Positions 9,217 through 17,888 of a stretch of DNA of 64,000 nt are shown here, piece after piece (within the stretch, counting starts at the first letter, position 1; each line of letters opens with the position of its first letter). The position numbers and the translations under genes were made by a program. The DNA lies in IMG/VR virus record IMGVR_UViG_3300033993_001384, positions 1 through 64,000 of that record. One strand, 5' to 3'. Source of the DNA: a virus. The notes under the pieces are model-generated. The model had not been told where the DNA came from. It worked only from the letters and a program-made list of their open reading frames with translations, and made no database searches.

Positions 9217-10203
9217 TTAATACATTAAATAAAAATTATCACCAACAATAATATATTCATCATTTTCAGTTATAATTGGATTAATTAAAATGTCAATTGG
9301 TGTTGAAGGTGTAGGAGTTGGTGTAGGAGTACTTGTCAATGTAGGTGTAGGGGTACTTGTAAATGTAGGTGTTGGCGTTGGCGTAGGAATAAAAGGAATA
9401 ACAATAATTTCATATGTACTTCCAACCGGAGTTCCTGATAATTGACTAAAAAATGGCTCTCCTGTGTAGTTGTTATAATCTTCATCTATTGTAACAATAG
9501 TTTGTCCTGATAAACTTCCCAAATTAACCGTAACACCTGTAAATATTGTAATTGGAGAACCACTATAAACATTTAGAACATTTTCAAAAGTAACATTTAT
9601 TTCTTCACTATATGGACGATTTAATACTAATGTATAATATGCAATTATAGACCCCGGTTCATATTCGACAAAAAGAGTTAAATTTAATGGTTCTAATGTT
9701 GGCGTTGGAGTTGATGTCTGCGTAGGGGTATTTGTTTGTGTTGGTGTTAAAGTTGGTGTTGATGTTGAAGTTGGTGTTACTAAACAAGGATTAAGTGTAA
9801 CAGTAGGTGTTGGAGTAGACGTTAACGTTGGAGTTACGGTTGATGTGTTTGTTGGTGTTGGTGTTGGAGTTAATAAACAAGGGTTTACCGTTACTGTTGG
9901 TGTTGGAGTACTTGTTTGAGTTGGAGTTAATGTAGGTGTACTTGTCGGGGTTAATGTCGGAGTTGGTGTTGGGGTAGGTCTTGGAACATTTAATAAGTTT
10001 GGACATTGAACCCCATTTACTGTAACAACAATAGTATAAGTACCGTAAACATCTCTAGGTGGAGATAATAAATAAGGTCTAAACAAAAACGGTAATGTTT
10101 GTTGTCCCAAATTAATTACTACATTATCAACGTCAGGGGTAAAGATTATATTAGCAATCTCCCCATCGTAATTTATACTATTAATTATTATTGACTGTGA
10201 CAT
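9217..10203 (-). CDS. Virion surface protein with Thr/Pro-rich stalk
   Basis: The protein has 328 residues. The N-terminal approximately 70 residues form a beta-rich domain (INLGQQTLPFLF, YGTYTIVVTVNG). Residues about 75-170 are an extended T-P/T-S-T-P repeat interrupted by two similar NPCL(L/V)TP segments. A second beta domain (about 170-265, with YTLVLNRPYSEEINVTFEN) is followed by a second T-P stretch and a short C-terminal tail. Such tracts form stiff, extended, potentially O-glycosylated linkers. Only 10 bp separate it from the upstream 754-residue gene, so they are probably co-transcribed. The role is inferred: accessory head or tail decoration, or fibre. Confidence 0.6.
   Translation of the reverse strand: MSQSIIINSINYDGEIANIIFTPDVDNVVINLGQQTLPFLFRPYLLSPPRDVYGTYTIVVTVNGVQCPNLLNVPRPTPTPTPTLTPTSTPTLTPTQTSTPTPTVTVNPCLLTPTPTPTNTSTVTPTLTSTPTPTVTLNPCLVTPTSTSTPTLTPTQTNTPTQTSTPTPTLEPLNLTLFVEYEPGSIIAYYTLVLNRPYSEEINVTFENVLNVYSGSPITIFTGVTVNLGSLSGQTIVTIDEDYNNYTGEPFFSQLSGTPVGSTYEIIVIPFIPTPTPTPTFTSTPTPTLTSTPTPTPTPSTPIDILINPIITENDEYIIVGDNFYLMY
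9300..9990 (-). repeat. Thr-Pro microsatellite-like coding tracts
   Basis: Two blocks of GTTGGTGTTGGAGT-type sequence on the plus strand (about 9300-9390 and 9700-9990) encode alternating Thr-Pro. Similar tracts occur in three other genes here (11345-11405, 47585-47640 and 47745-47835), which points to recurrent expansion or exchange of the same low-complexity cassette. Confidence 0.75.
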
Positions 10204-10213
10204 ATTAATTTAC

Positions 10214-12478
10214 TTATTGTATTATTGTTGTTGTCGTTGTTGTTACAGGTATTGTTGTTGTCGTGGTTGTTACCGGAATAGTTGTCGTTGTTGTAGTTGA
10301 GATATCACCTATTGTGTATGTAAAATCATCAGGAGGACAAATTTCTGTACTACAATCAGGACAATCAGGATTAAACATTCTAAATGTATTTTTCAATATA
10401 TTAAAATTGTGTTTAACTTCCGGAGCTGATAATGGTGTTACATACATTCTAAATTGAGAAATTCCCCCTTCAAATGTTCCTGCAAAATTTTGTTCAATAA
10501 CTATATTTGTGTTCATCCCATTAAATGTTGTTCCTGTCAAATCATTAACAGGGAAACATTCAGGGTCTTGTTGATATGGACCATAAGGTAATGTACAAGA
10601 TGAAAATGTTAAATTTTCTCTTAAACCTTGAGTTCCACCACCCCATGATATATTAAAAGGAACACCAACTTGTTTTTCCTTATCAGTACTTAACGCTCTT
10701 GGTATTATTTCTTGAAAATCTTCTATGGTATAAAATATTTTACCATTAATATAAATTTTTAATCTTCCTCTTCTGTATTTTTCCTCCTCTAACCATCTTG
10801 CATTTAAATTAACCAATTCAATTTTTGCTGGGTCGATGTTTAATTGTGAAGTATAAGGTACATTAATTAATGATACCGAGTTATGTGCTAATGATTCTAA
10901 ATATTTTTCTTGAGTAATAATACCTAAACCACCTCTATACCATAAATCACAATCATCAAGCCAAGTGTATCTTTCCCACACAGCGTCTAATTGAAACCAA
11001 TGTTCCTCATCTAACCACGCAGGGTTTTCTGTGTAACAAGTTGGATAAATTCCTCCCGGTGAACAATATTCTGTAACAGTATATCCTGTTGTATAAGTTA
11101 ATCCACTAGTTGAACATGTTCCGCTAGTTTCACAACCACCGGTAAATCTTAAAACCTTAACACCTATTTGAGGATTTTTAGGGTCACCACATAATTTAAA
11201 TGATAATGCGTTAGACATCGCATCAAACAATGGATTTGTTTCACACGTATATTCTATTGATGAGTATCCCGTAGGTACACAAGTGTTACAATTATTAAAA
11301 TCATAACATGGATTACAATCACTACAAGTTTCTGTACACGTCGGTGTAGATGGTAAACAATTTGTTGGTGTTGATGTCGGTGTTGGTGTTGGAGTAGGCG
11401 TTGGTTCAATAATTGACGCACAAGTATGTGTCTGACATTCCCATCCACAAGATTCACACGGGTCTAAATTACAATTACAACCACAAGTTATTTTTTGTTC
11501 AGGAATACCACGACATTCATGACATCCATAATTAACGTGTGGGTCGTGAATACCATATAATGACCTTGGAGGATAAACATAGATACATCTACTATCCGTC
11601 ACCGTTCTATTACAACAAGCACAAGTTTGAATACAATTATATAAATCTGATGTTACACGAGTATATCCTGTAAAACAATTTGGTGTTCCGTTAGCGTGAT
11701 GATAAAATTTATTTTCGGCTCTCGCACCTAAATAAAAGAATATGTTTTTATTTTGTGGATAAATTTTGTTTAATGTTGTTTCACCTGATGTTGGAATATA
11801 TTCATTAAACAATCTTGGTTTTAACAACATTTCAACAGACCACCCTCTATTCATTCTTTCAGGAAATATTTCGTAATCATAACCAAATAATTTATAAAAC
11901 CCTTGATAGAATCCACCGTATAATTCGTGGTATCTTCCTTCATAAGGACTATATTTACTTACAACTTCATATAAAACAGTTTTATTAAATCCGGAAAATC
12001 TAACATTAGGTGATTGAGTGTTTCCGGTTACTTGGAACAATTTCAATCTTCTATCAAAATACATTCTATTAAACTTTAAGTCATCAGAAAATAACCCTTC
12101 GGTAAATGTAATAGTTTCTCCGGTCATTTTAGTAACCAAACCATTATCAATACCGGTCAATCCAATATCACAAGAAGTATGTGATTTAAAACATGTTATA
12201 TCTAATTCTTTAGGATTGTAAAAATTTTGAGAAACAAAAATATTATTTCTATTGTAGTCCTTATATGTTAATGTTAAATCTTGAACACTTAATGGATTAT
12301 TAATGTCAAAATAAAATGGTAATCTATTACCATAGGTCTGAGCAATCAAATATGGGGAGAAAACAACCTCTTGATTGTATCCTCTCTCATCTGATGTTAA
12401 AGACATATCGTAGGATTCTAAAGCAAAATTTAGACCCCAATTTGGATAGACGTATTGATTTATATTTTGTTGTGCCAT
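10214..12478 (-). CDS. Large Cys-rich tail surface protein with mucin-like C-terminus
   Basis: The protein has 754 residues. The N-terminal approximately 270 residues are globular (MAQQNINQYVYPNWGLNFAL). A Cys-rich middle (about 275-440) contains many CxxC-type pairs such as CACC, CGCNCNLDPCESCGWECQ and CSDCNPCYDFNNCNTC, plus a T-P linker. The next part resembles a LamG/concanavalin-like lectin domain, ending in GGISQFRMYVTPLSAPEVKHNF. The C-terminus is three Thr-rich blocks spaced by IPV. The Cys-rich part suggests disulfide or metal-stabilised folding outside the cell. The LamG-like part suggests glycan binding. It is the first gene of the minus-strand surface cluster, opposite the divergent promoter region at 12488-12516. 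Confidence 0.7.
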   Translation of the reverse strand: MAQQNINQYVYPNWGLNFALESYDMSLTSDERGYNQEVVFSPYLIAQTYGNRLPFYFDINNPLSVQDLTLTYKDYNRNNIFVSQNFYNPKELDITCFKSHTSCDIGLTGIDNGLVTKMTGETITFTEGLFSDDLKFNRMYFDRRLKLFQVTGNTQSPNVRFSGFNKTVLYEVVSKYSPYEGRYHELYGGFYQGFYKLFGYDYEIFPERMNRGWSVEMLLKPRLFNEYIPTSGETTLNKIYPQNKNIFFYLGARAENKFYHHANGTPNCFTGYTRVTSDLYNCIQTCACCNRTVTDSRCIYVYPPRSLYGIHDPHVNYGCHECRGIPEQKITCGCNCNLDPCESCGWECQTHTCASIIEPTPTPTPTPTSTPTNCLPSTPTCTETCSDCNPCYDFNNCNTCVPTGYSSIEYTCETNPLFDAMSNALSFKLCGDPKNPQIGVKVLRFTGGCETSGTCSTSGLTYTTGYTVTEYCSPGGIYPTCYTENPAWLDEEHWFQLDAVWERYTWLDDCDLWYRGGLGIITQEKYLESLAHNSVSLINVPYTSQLNIDPAKIELVNLNARWLEEEKYRRGRLKIYINGKIFYTIEDFQEIIPRALSTDKEKQVGVPFNISWGGGTQGLRENLTFSSCTLPYGPYQQDPECFPVNDLTGTTFNGMNTNIVIEQNFAGTFEGGISQFRMYVTPLSAPEVKHNFNILKNTFRMFNPDCPDCSTEICPPDDFTYTIGDISTTTTTTIPVTTTTTTIPVTTTTTTIIQ
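10217..10310 (-). repeat. Poly-Thr (TTTTTTIPV) C-terminal repeat
   Basis: Three runs of ACA/ACG/ACT/ACC Thr codons separated by IPV or IST encode a mucin-like tail on the 754-residue protein. The mixed Thr codons indicate selection for threonine rather than simple slippage. Confidence 0.7.
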
Positions 12479-12487
12479 CTTTTTTAT

Positions 12488-12516
12488 GATAAATACATTA
12501 AAACGAAGTATTTATA
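12488..12516. promoter_or_regulatory. Divergent pair of TATTTAT motifs
   Basis: Near-palindromic GATAAATAC-ATTAAAACGAA-GTATTTATA lies between the divergent genes starting at 12478 (minus) and 12529 (plus). Each coding strand therefore carries GTATTTAT(A/C) 9-12 nt before its ATG. The arrangement fits a bidirectional phage promoter. Confidence 0.5.
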
Positions 12517-12528
12517 TGAAAAAGTTAT

Positions 12529-13359
12529 ATGATAAATTTTAATACAGAGTACTATAGTAATAATTATTACTTCTTTTTGAAAGAGAGAGCGGACAAAATC
12601 TCCTTATATTATTCTATTGCGGATACTTTAACTGAATCTCGAAAGAATGATGAGAGAATTGACTTCGATAAAAAAGATTCTAAAAAAGTTAAAAATATTG
12701 TTGGAAATGTTTTAAAATCTAAAACAAAAGTTTCCAAAGACGCATTAACCAAAAAGTTAAAAAGTATTAAACCTAAAAAAGAAATTGATGAATTAGTTGA
12801 TTCTGATGGAACAATGTTAAGTTCAAAAATACCATTTCTTAATCAAACTTTAACACCACACAAAACTACTGACCAAACTGTTGCTATGGCAAGAATTACG
12901 AATGACCCGGTAACAAGAGGTTATAGAGTTTATTATGGTGAAAGTGAAGAAGGTTCTGATGAAGTTATTAATGAGGTTGATTATTCTGAAGCATTTGGGT
13001 ATGAAGAAACCAAAGATATGGATTTTAAAGATACGGTTAAAACACTTAAAGAAATGGGTGTTGAGAATGCGATTGAAAGAGCGAAACAATTTGGTAAATT
13101 ACCAAAACAAAAAAGAGAAGATGGTGAATTAAAACAAAGATTATCTGAAAAAGATAGTATTGAAGAACAACAAAGAAAAAAAATGATTAAAATGGTTGAG
13201 GATATGTTAACCAAAAAATCATCAAATAATTCTGATGTAGTAAAAGATAAAGGAATAAGTAAAATATTATTAAAAAATATTCAATCAATTAAAAAAATTG
13301 CTGATAAAGAAGGTATCAGTATCAATATGTTAATCAAAGCGTTAAAATCTAATGAATAA
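12529..13359 (+). CDS. Hypothetical protein, likely virion-associated
   Basis: The protein has 276 residues and is rich in Lys, Asp and Glu. The N-terminal 100 residues are basic and helical (KKVKNIVGNVLKSKTKVSK). The middle has ITNDPVTRGYRVYYGESEEG. The C-terminal approximately 120 residues look like coiled coil, ending GISINMLIKALKSNE. No family was recognised. It is the first of five tightly packed plus-strand genes, overlaps the next by 8 nt, and starts just after a TATTTAT motif, so late expression is likely. Confidence 0.6.
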   Translation: MINFNTEYYSNNYYFFLKERADKISLYYSIADTLTESRKNDERIDFDKKDSKKVKNIVGNVLKSKTKVSKDALTKKLKSIKPKKEIDELVDSDGTMLSSKIPFLNQTLTPHKTTDQTVAMARITNDPVTRGYRVYYGESEEGSDEVINEVDYSEAFGYEETKDMDFKDTVKTLKEMGVENAIERAKQFGKLPKQKREDGELKQRLSEKDSIEEQQRKKMIKMVEDMLTKKSSNNSDVVKDKGISKILLKNIQSIKKIADKEGISINMLIKALKSNE

Positions 13360-13822
13360 AGATTTATATGGAAATACCGTTCAATTACCTGAAGATGTTG
13401 TAGAATATTTACAACAATGCTTTGATTCTGCAAACACAGATGATTCAACCATTGAAGGATTTAAAAGAAATCAAGAATTAAGAGATAGTCGTGAAACCAC
13501 TTATCAACAATTAAAACGAATGAAAAATTGGTTTGATAATTTTAATGGTCTTGAAAATGATTTACCTTTTATTTTGAATGGTGGACACTATGTAAAAAAT
13601 TGGGTTAACGACACATTAGGTGGAATGAGAAATAATGTATATATGGGTAAGAAATCAAAATCTGAAGTTTTACCAAATCAATTTATACAAACTCACACTA
13701 AAGATAATTTAAATACAATGAATAGACAAAGTAAAAGTCATAGTTCAACCACCGGTAATATTAACAAAGATATCACAGAAAGTTTAAAAAGAATAAACGA
13801 ATTAATAAAAAAAATAATTTAA
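13352..13822 (+). CDS. Hypothetical protein
   Basis: The protein has 156 residues and starts MNKDLYGNTVQLPEDVVEYL. It is predicted helical, with EGFKRNQELRDSRETTYQQLKRMKNWFDNF near the middle, and has a short Lys-rich C-terminus. It overlaps the preceding gene by 8 nt and is one base from the next. The LP-E-V-YLQQCF pattern recalls small phage head or neck proteins, but no family can be claimed. Confidence 0.6.
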   Translation: MNKDLYGNTVQLPEDVVEYLQQCFDSANTDDSTIEGFKRNQELRDSRETTYQQLKRMKNWFDNFNGLENDLPFILNGGHYVKNWVNDTLGGMRNNVYMGKKSKSEVLPNQFIQTHTKDNLNTMNRQSKSHSSTTGNINKDITESLKRINELIKKII

Positions 13823-13823
13823 T

Positions 13824-14117
13824 ATGGCAAATTTAGAACCTTTAGATTTCGCACAACCCGAAAATGAATTATCAGCAATTGCGGATATGCAAAGAAAAAT
13901 GTTATTCCCAAAGAATGACTTTAAAATCACAAATCAATACTCAGCCGTTAACCCTGACGCTTTAGCCGATGGTGATGAGCAAGGTAAAGGTACTGGTGGA
14001 TTTTTAGATGTTTATAATCAAGGTGCGGGGGCAATACAAGACATTATGGAAAGAAAATCTGAAATAGTTGTTAATAAATACAAAGAAGTAAAACCATACA
14101 CAACACCAAGTGCATAA
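13824..14117 (+). CDS. Small hypothetical virion-type protein
   Basis: This 97-residue protein is largely disordered in appearance, with FAQPENELSAIADMQRKML near the N-terminus and Gly/Asp-rich GDEQGKGTGGFLDVYNQGAG in the middle. No catalytic motif is visible. The stop codon overlaps the start of the next gene (TAATGA), so translation is probably coupled. The position among virion-type genes suggests a small structural or internal protein. Confidence 0.55.
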   Translation: MANLEPLDFAQPENELSAIADMQRKMLFPKNDFKITNQYSAVNPDALADGDEQGKGTGGFLDVYNQGAGAIQDIMERKSEIVVNKYKEVKPYTTPSA

Positions 14118-14797
14118 TGAAACTTTACAACACATTTAAATCACTTATTTTAGAAATAGCGTCTGTTGACTCTATAGTCGACGCTATAAAAAAACGAGAT
14201 AAGATTATAATTTACTATGATGGGGATGAACCAGGTGGACGTGGATTACGTTTAATTGAACCGGTTTGTTTTGGTTATTCAAAAGCTGATAATCCTGTTG
14301 TAAGAGCGTGGGACTCTCAAGGAGCTTCTCATACCGCGTATTTAGGAGAACAACCTTTACCGGGATGGAGACTTTTTAGAGCTGACAAAATATTCTCTTT
14401 TAAACCAACGGGTGAAACATTTAACGAACCAAAACCAAACTACAATCCAAATGGTGATAAAAGTATGAATCGTGTTATTATTAATGCCGATTTTTCTGAA
14501 GTCACACCACAACAAGCACCTGAACCAACTACACCAGAAACTGAAGTTGAAGTTAATGATGTAATTGATGATGTAATTATCACCACAGTTAATGATATGA
14601 TTAACAATATCATTGAAAAAGATGGTGCCGATTCATTAGAAGGTGTTGATTTATCTAAAGCCGCAGAATCATATAAAAGAATATATTCCGGTATTGAAGA
14701 TAAGATTCGTAGAAATTTATCCAATCAAGAGAAAAATGATTTAAGACCAAAAGTTTCAGAACTAATACAACAATCTCAAAGTTTAATTAAAAAATAA
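14117..14797 (+). CDS. WYL-like domain protein with possible capsid-targeting N-terminus
   Basis: The protein has 226 residues. Residues about 28-95 read KIIIYYDGDEPGGRGLRLIEP followed by VVRAWDSQG and GWRLFRADKIFSF. These are the strands and spacing of a WYL (SH3-like barrel, ligand-binding) domain. WYL domains usually sit in transcription regulators with an N-terminal HTH; no HTH is present here. The start MKLYNTFKSLILE resembles T4 capsid-targeting peptides and ends in an L-x-E-like site. An acidic Pro/Thr linker and a helical C-terminus follow. The role could be virion-internal cargo or nucleic-acid binding; both are inferred. Confidence 0.55.
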   Translation: MKLYNTFKSLILEIASVDSIVDAIKKRDKIIIYYDGDEPGGRGLRLIEPVCFGYSKADNPVVRAWDSQGASHTAYLGEQPLPGWRLFRADKIFSFKPTGETFNEPKPNYNPNGDKSMNRVIINADFSEVTPQQAPEPTTPETEVEVNDVIDDVIITTVNDMINNIIEKDGADSLEGVDLSKAAESYKRIYSGIEDKIRRNLSNQEKNDLRPKVSELIQQSQSLIKK

Positions 14798-14798
14798 T

Positions 14799-15395
14799 AT
14801 GACAAACGAAAATGATTTAATTCAAAAACTTATGATTTCCAAACAAATCATGGAAAAACATAATCAAACCCCAAGAGGTGGTCTACCATCTATAGATACG
14901 TATGGTACACCTGAAGTAGCAACATACAATGCTCCTCCGGCAACTTATAACTTACCTCAAGATATGTTACAAGAAGCCTCTGTACCGGTACAAACAGTTA
15001 GCCAACCAATGACTCAAGATAGAGTTATGGCTTCAAAATTACCGGATGAGATTAAACGATTAATGATTGAACACCCAATAGCTCAACCGGCAGGTATGGG
15101 TGGACCTACTCTATCCAATGATTTAATTGATAAGGCGGCAAGATTAATGAATGCAGATGCCAGAGGTAATCAAGTAAGCCAACCAAAACAAAGAGTTCAA
15201 GAACAATCTCAACCTCAATCTAACTTTAATAACAAACAATTAAGAGATATGTTAAAAGAAGTTGTAGAAGAAGTATTACTAGAAAATGGGATTTTAGCTG
15301 AATCAACACAAAAATCAAATAACGAACTATTTTCTTTTAAAGTAGGAAAGCATATATTTGAGGGTAAGGTTACTAAGATTAAAAAAATATCTTAA
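14799..15395 (+). CDS. Hypothetical protein with C-terminal helical module
   Basis: The protein has 198 residues. The N-terminal two thirds are Pro/Gln/Ala-rich and probably disordered (TPEVATYNAPPATYNLPQDM). Near the C-terminus NNKQLRDMLKEVVEEVLLE forms an amphipathic helix like the modules at the ends of several other proteins in this window (for example NIIKKVLKEE at the end of the gene at 37080). It closes the five-gene plus-strand operon and is followed by a strong terminator. Confidence 0.55.
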   Translation: MTNENDLIQKLMISKQIMEKHNQTPRGGLPSIDTYGTPEVATYNAPPATYNLPQDMLQEASVPVQTVSQPMTQDRVMASKLPDEIKRLMIEHPIAQPAGMGGPTLSNDLIDKAARLMNADARGNQVSQPKQRVQEQSQPQSNFNNKQLRDMLKEVVEEVLLENGILAESTQKSNNELFSFKVGKHIFEGKVTKIKKIS

Positions 15396-15416
15396 ACTTT
15401 ATTTACTCTAAAAACT

Positions 15417-15447
15417 AAACCCTCAAGGAAACTTGGGGGTTTTTTAT
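15417..15447 (+). terminator. Rho-independent terminator
   Basis: ACCCTCAAG-GAAA-CTTGGGGGT forms a nine-pair stem with a GAAA tetraloop, followed by TTTTTT. It ends the 12529-15395 operon. Confidence 0.85.
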
Positions 15448-15506
15448 TTCTTAATAGTTGATATTATAATACTCTTTAATTATACTTTCTGTGATAATAT
15501 TAAACT

Positions 15507-16727
15507 ATGAAAGAAAAAATTAATGTTTTAGTTCTCCCATCAGACAAAACCGGTGTTGGGAAATTCAGGTCTATTGACCCTCACGTATTTTTACAAAATC
15601 TATATCCTGACGATTTTCACGTTGAGATTGATTATGAACCAAAAATAAACGATATCAAATATTGGGATAAATACCAAATTATCCACGTACACCGAAACAT
15701 CGGCAGTCATTACGACCAAACACCATCAATCATTAAGTATTTAAAGTCGATTGGTAAAGTTGTTATTATTGATATTGATGATTATTGGTTACCTACTGTT
15801 GACCACCCAATCCACAGTATTATTGTACAAAACAAAATTCACGAAAAAATTGTAGCAAATTTAAAAGAAGCTGATTGGGTAACAACAACAACGGATATAT
15901 TTGCAAATGAAATTCGTAAACTAAATAAGAATGTGTTGGTGTTACCAAATGCAATCGACCCTAAAGAACCTCAATTTAATCAAGTGACACCACCATCAGA
16001 TAAAATTAGAATTGGTTGGTTAGGAGGTTCATCTCACTTACACGATTTAGGTTTATTAGACGCGTTTGTTCAAAAGAATCAAGACATCAACGATAAATTA
16101 CAATATGTAATTTGTGGGTTCGATACAAGAGGTTCTGTAACTGAAATTAATCCAACAACCGGAGAACAAAAGAAAAGAGATATTTTACCTCACGAAACAG
16201 TGTGGGTTAATTATGAGGGAATTTTCACAAATAATTATAAAACGTTAGACGAAAATTATGTTAAATTTTTAAAGGAATTTAAAGACGAAAACTATATTTC
16301 AGATAAAGAATTACCTTACGTTAGAGTTTGGACAAAACCTGTTAACTCTTACGCCATGAATTATTCAAAATTTGATATATCTTTAGCACCAATTAAAAAC
16401 CACATTTTTAATAGAATGAAATCTCAATTAAAAGTAATTGAAGCAGGATTTTATAAAAAAGCATTAATTGCTTCAGAGATTGGACCATACACCATAGATT
16501 TGGTTCATTGTTTAAAAAATGGTGAGTTTAACGATAATGGTAATGCAATTTTAATACCTGAATCAAGAAACCATAGTGATTGGTCAAAATCAATTAAAAA
16601 ATTAGTTCAAAACCCTGAAATGATAACCGAATTAGGTGAGAGATTATATAACACCGTAAAAGACAAATATGACCTTAATAAGGTTACAGTTACAAGAGCG
16701 GAATTTTATAAAAGTTTAATTAAATAA
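15507..16727 (+). CDS. Glycosyltransferase, GT-B fold (GT4-like)
   Basis: The 406-residue protein opens INVLVLPSDKTGVGKFRSIDP, a Rossmann start with the G-x-G-x-R loop of family 4 enzymes. It continues with HVHRNIG, VVIIDIDDYW and VLVLPNAIDP at the inter-domain hinge. The second domain begins IRIGWLGGSSHLHDLG and ends with KVIEAGFYKKALIASEIGPY, the donor-binding E-A-G region. It should transfer a sugar from a nucleotide donor to a phage or host acceptor in the cytoplasm. It is the first gene of the plus-strand sugar cluster and starts only 60 bp after a terminator. Acceptor and sugar are unknown. Confidence 0.8.
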   Translation: MKEKINVLVLPSDKTGVGKFRSIDPHVFLQNLYPDDFHVEIDYEPKINDIKYWDKYQIIHVHRNIGSHYDQTPSIIKYLKSIGKVVIIDIDDYWLPTVDHPIHSIIVQNKIHEKIVANLKEADWVTTTTDIFANEIRKLNKNVLVLPNAIDPKEPQFNQVTPPSDKIRIGWLGGSSHLHDLGLLDAFVQKNQDINDKLQYVICGFDTRGSVTEINPTTGEQKKRDILPHETVWVNYEGIFTNNYKTLDENYVKFLKEFKDENYISDKELPYVRVWTKPVNSYAMNYSKFDISLAPIKNHIFNRMKSQLKVIEAGFYKKALIASEIGPYTIDLVHCLKNGEFNDNGNAILIPESRNHSDWSKSIKKLVQNPEMITELGERLYNTVKDKYDLNKVTVTRAEFYKSLIK

Positions 16728-16729
16728 AA

Positions 16730-17185
16730 ATGAATACAAAAAAAACAATCGGTTTTACCGCAGGTAATTTTGACTTACTTCATCCGGGATATATCTATAC
16801 ATTTGAAGAAGCTAAACGTCATTGTGATTATTTTATGGTTTTTTTACAAAGAGACCCATCTGAAACTAGATTCACAAAATATAAACCTGTCGTTCCTTTA
16901 TATGAACGATATAAAACATTAATGTCAATTAAATATGTTGATGAAGTGGTCACATATCAAACTGAAGAAGATTTGATTCAATTAATGGAATTTTACAAAC
17001 CTGACGTTAGAATTTTAGGCGATGATTATATTGGAAAAAGATTTACCGGAGACCATTTACCTATTAAAGTAATTTATACAACAAGGTCTCACAATTGGTC
17101 AACAACTAAAATTAAAGATTTAATTACAAGACAAACAATCATACAAAATCCGGATATTATTAAAAATTTAGAATCAAATGATTAA
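16730..17185 (+). CDS. Cytidylyltransferase-like nucleotidyl transferase (TagD/HldE-C type)
   Basis: The protein has 151 residues, as expected for the family. The N-terminal signature GNFDLLHPGY (residues 12-21) corresponds to G-x-F-D-x-x-H-x-G-H, but the second histidine is tyrosine (Y21). The later TTRSHNWSTTKIKDLI matches the R-T-x-G-x-S-T-T nucleotide-binding loop. Family members activate glycerol phosphate, heptose phosphate or similar as CDP or ADP derivatives. Its position between a glycosyltransferase and an exonuclease gene fits a role in donor synthesis. The H to Y change may alter or reduce activity. It overlaps the next gene by 8 nt. Confidence 0.75.
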   Translation: MNTKKTIGFTAGNFDLLHPGYIYTFEEAKRHCDYFMVFLQRDPSETRFTKYKPVVPLYERYKTLMSIKYVDEVVTYQTEEDLIQLMEFYKPDVRILGDDYIGKRFTGDHLPIKVIYTTRSHNWSTTKIKDLITRQTIIQNPDIIKNLESND

Positions 17186-17888
17186 AACACCATTAACTAA
17201 AATATTATTTTTAGATATTGAAACAGTTGGAATTGAAAAAGATTACGACACTTGTTTAGAAAAAAGACCTGAATTGGCAAAACAATTTGACAAATATTAT
17301 GATTGGTTTTTAAAACGTTTCCCTGAAGACAAGGAAATTGAATCAGACCAAAAGAATAAAGTATTTTCAACAAGAACCGCATTAGTTCCTGAATTTGCAA
17401 AAATTGTTTGTATGAGTGTCGCCTTTGTAATGGAAAATGGCGAGATTAAAAAACAAACGTTTTCAGGGGATGACGAAAAAGTGTTACTAAAAGAATGTCA
17501 AAATTTATTAGAACGTTGTGGAAAATTAGATTTTTTCCTATGTGGTCATAATTTAAAAAACTTTGATATTCCAATGACCGCCAAAAGAATGATAATCAAT
17601 GGATTATTACCCCCATCGATTCTACCATCTTATGATACAAAACCGTGGGAAATAAAAGCAATTGATACCAGAGAAATTTGGCAATACGGAGCATACACCG
17701 CAATTGGTTCATTAGATTTAATGTGTACATCAATGGAAGTTCCTTCACCAAAAGAAGGTGATGTTACCGGAGATAAAGTACACGACGCATATTGGAATAA
17801 AAATATGTTAGAAGAGATATCAGCATACTGTGAACGTGATGTACTAGTATTGATTGATTTAATAAAAAAATTAAAAAATTTAGAATAA
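17178..17888 (+). CDS. DnaQ-like 3'-5' exonuclease (PolB-exonuclease type)
   Basis: The protein has 236 residues and all DEDD exonuclease motifs: ExoI FLDIET (D13, E15), ExoII GHNLKNFDIP and ExoIII near the C-terminus in YCERDVL. The order and spacing fit the predicted 3'-5' exonucleases related to the PolB proofreading domain (PF10108-like) found in phages. It likely trims or proofreads single-stranded DNA ends in the cytoplasm. It overlaps both neighbours (8 nt upstream, 1 nt downstream), so it is co-translated with the cytidylyltransferase and dUTPase despite the sugar-gene context. Confidence 0.8.
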   Translation: MIKTPLTKILFLDIETVGIEKDYDTCLEKRPELAKQFDKYYDWFLKRFPEDKEIESDQKNKVFSTRTALVPEFAKIVCMSVAFVMENGEIKKQTFSGDDEKVLLKECQNLLERCGKLDFFLCGHNLKNFDIPMTAKRMIINGLLPPSILPSYDTKPWEIKAIDTREIWQYGAYTAIGSLDLMCTSMEVPSPKEGDVTGDKVHDAYWNKNMLEEISAYCERDVLVLIDLIKKLKNLE

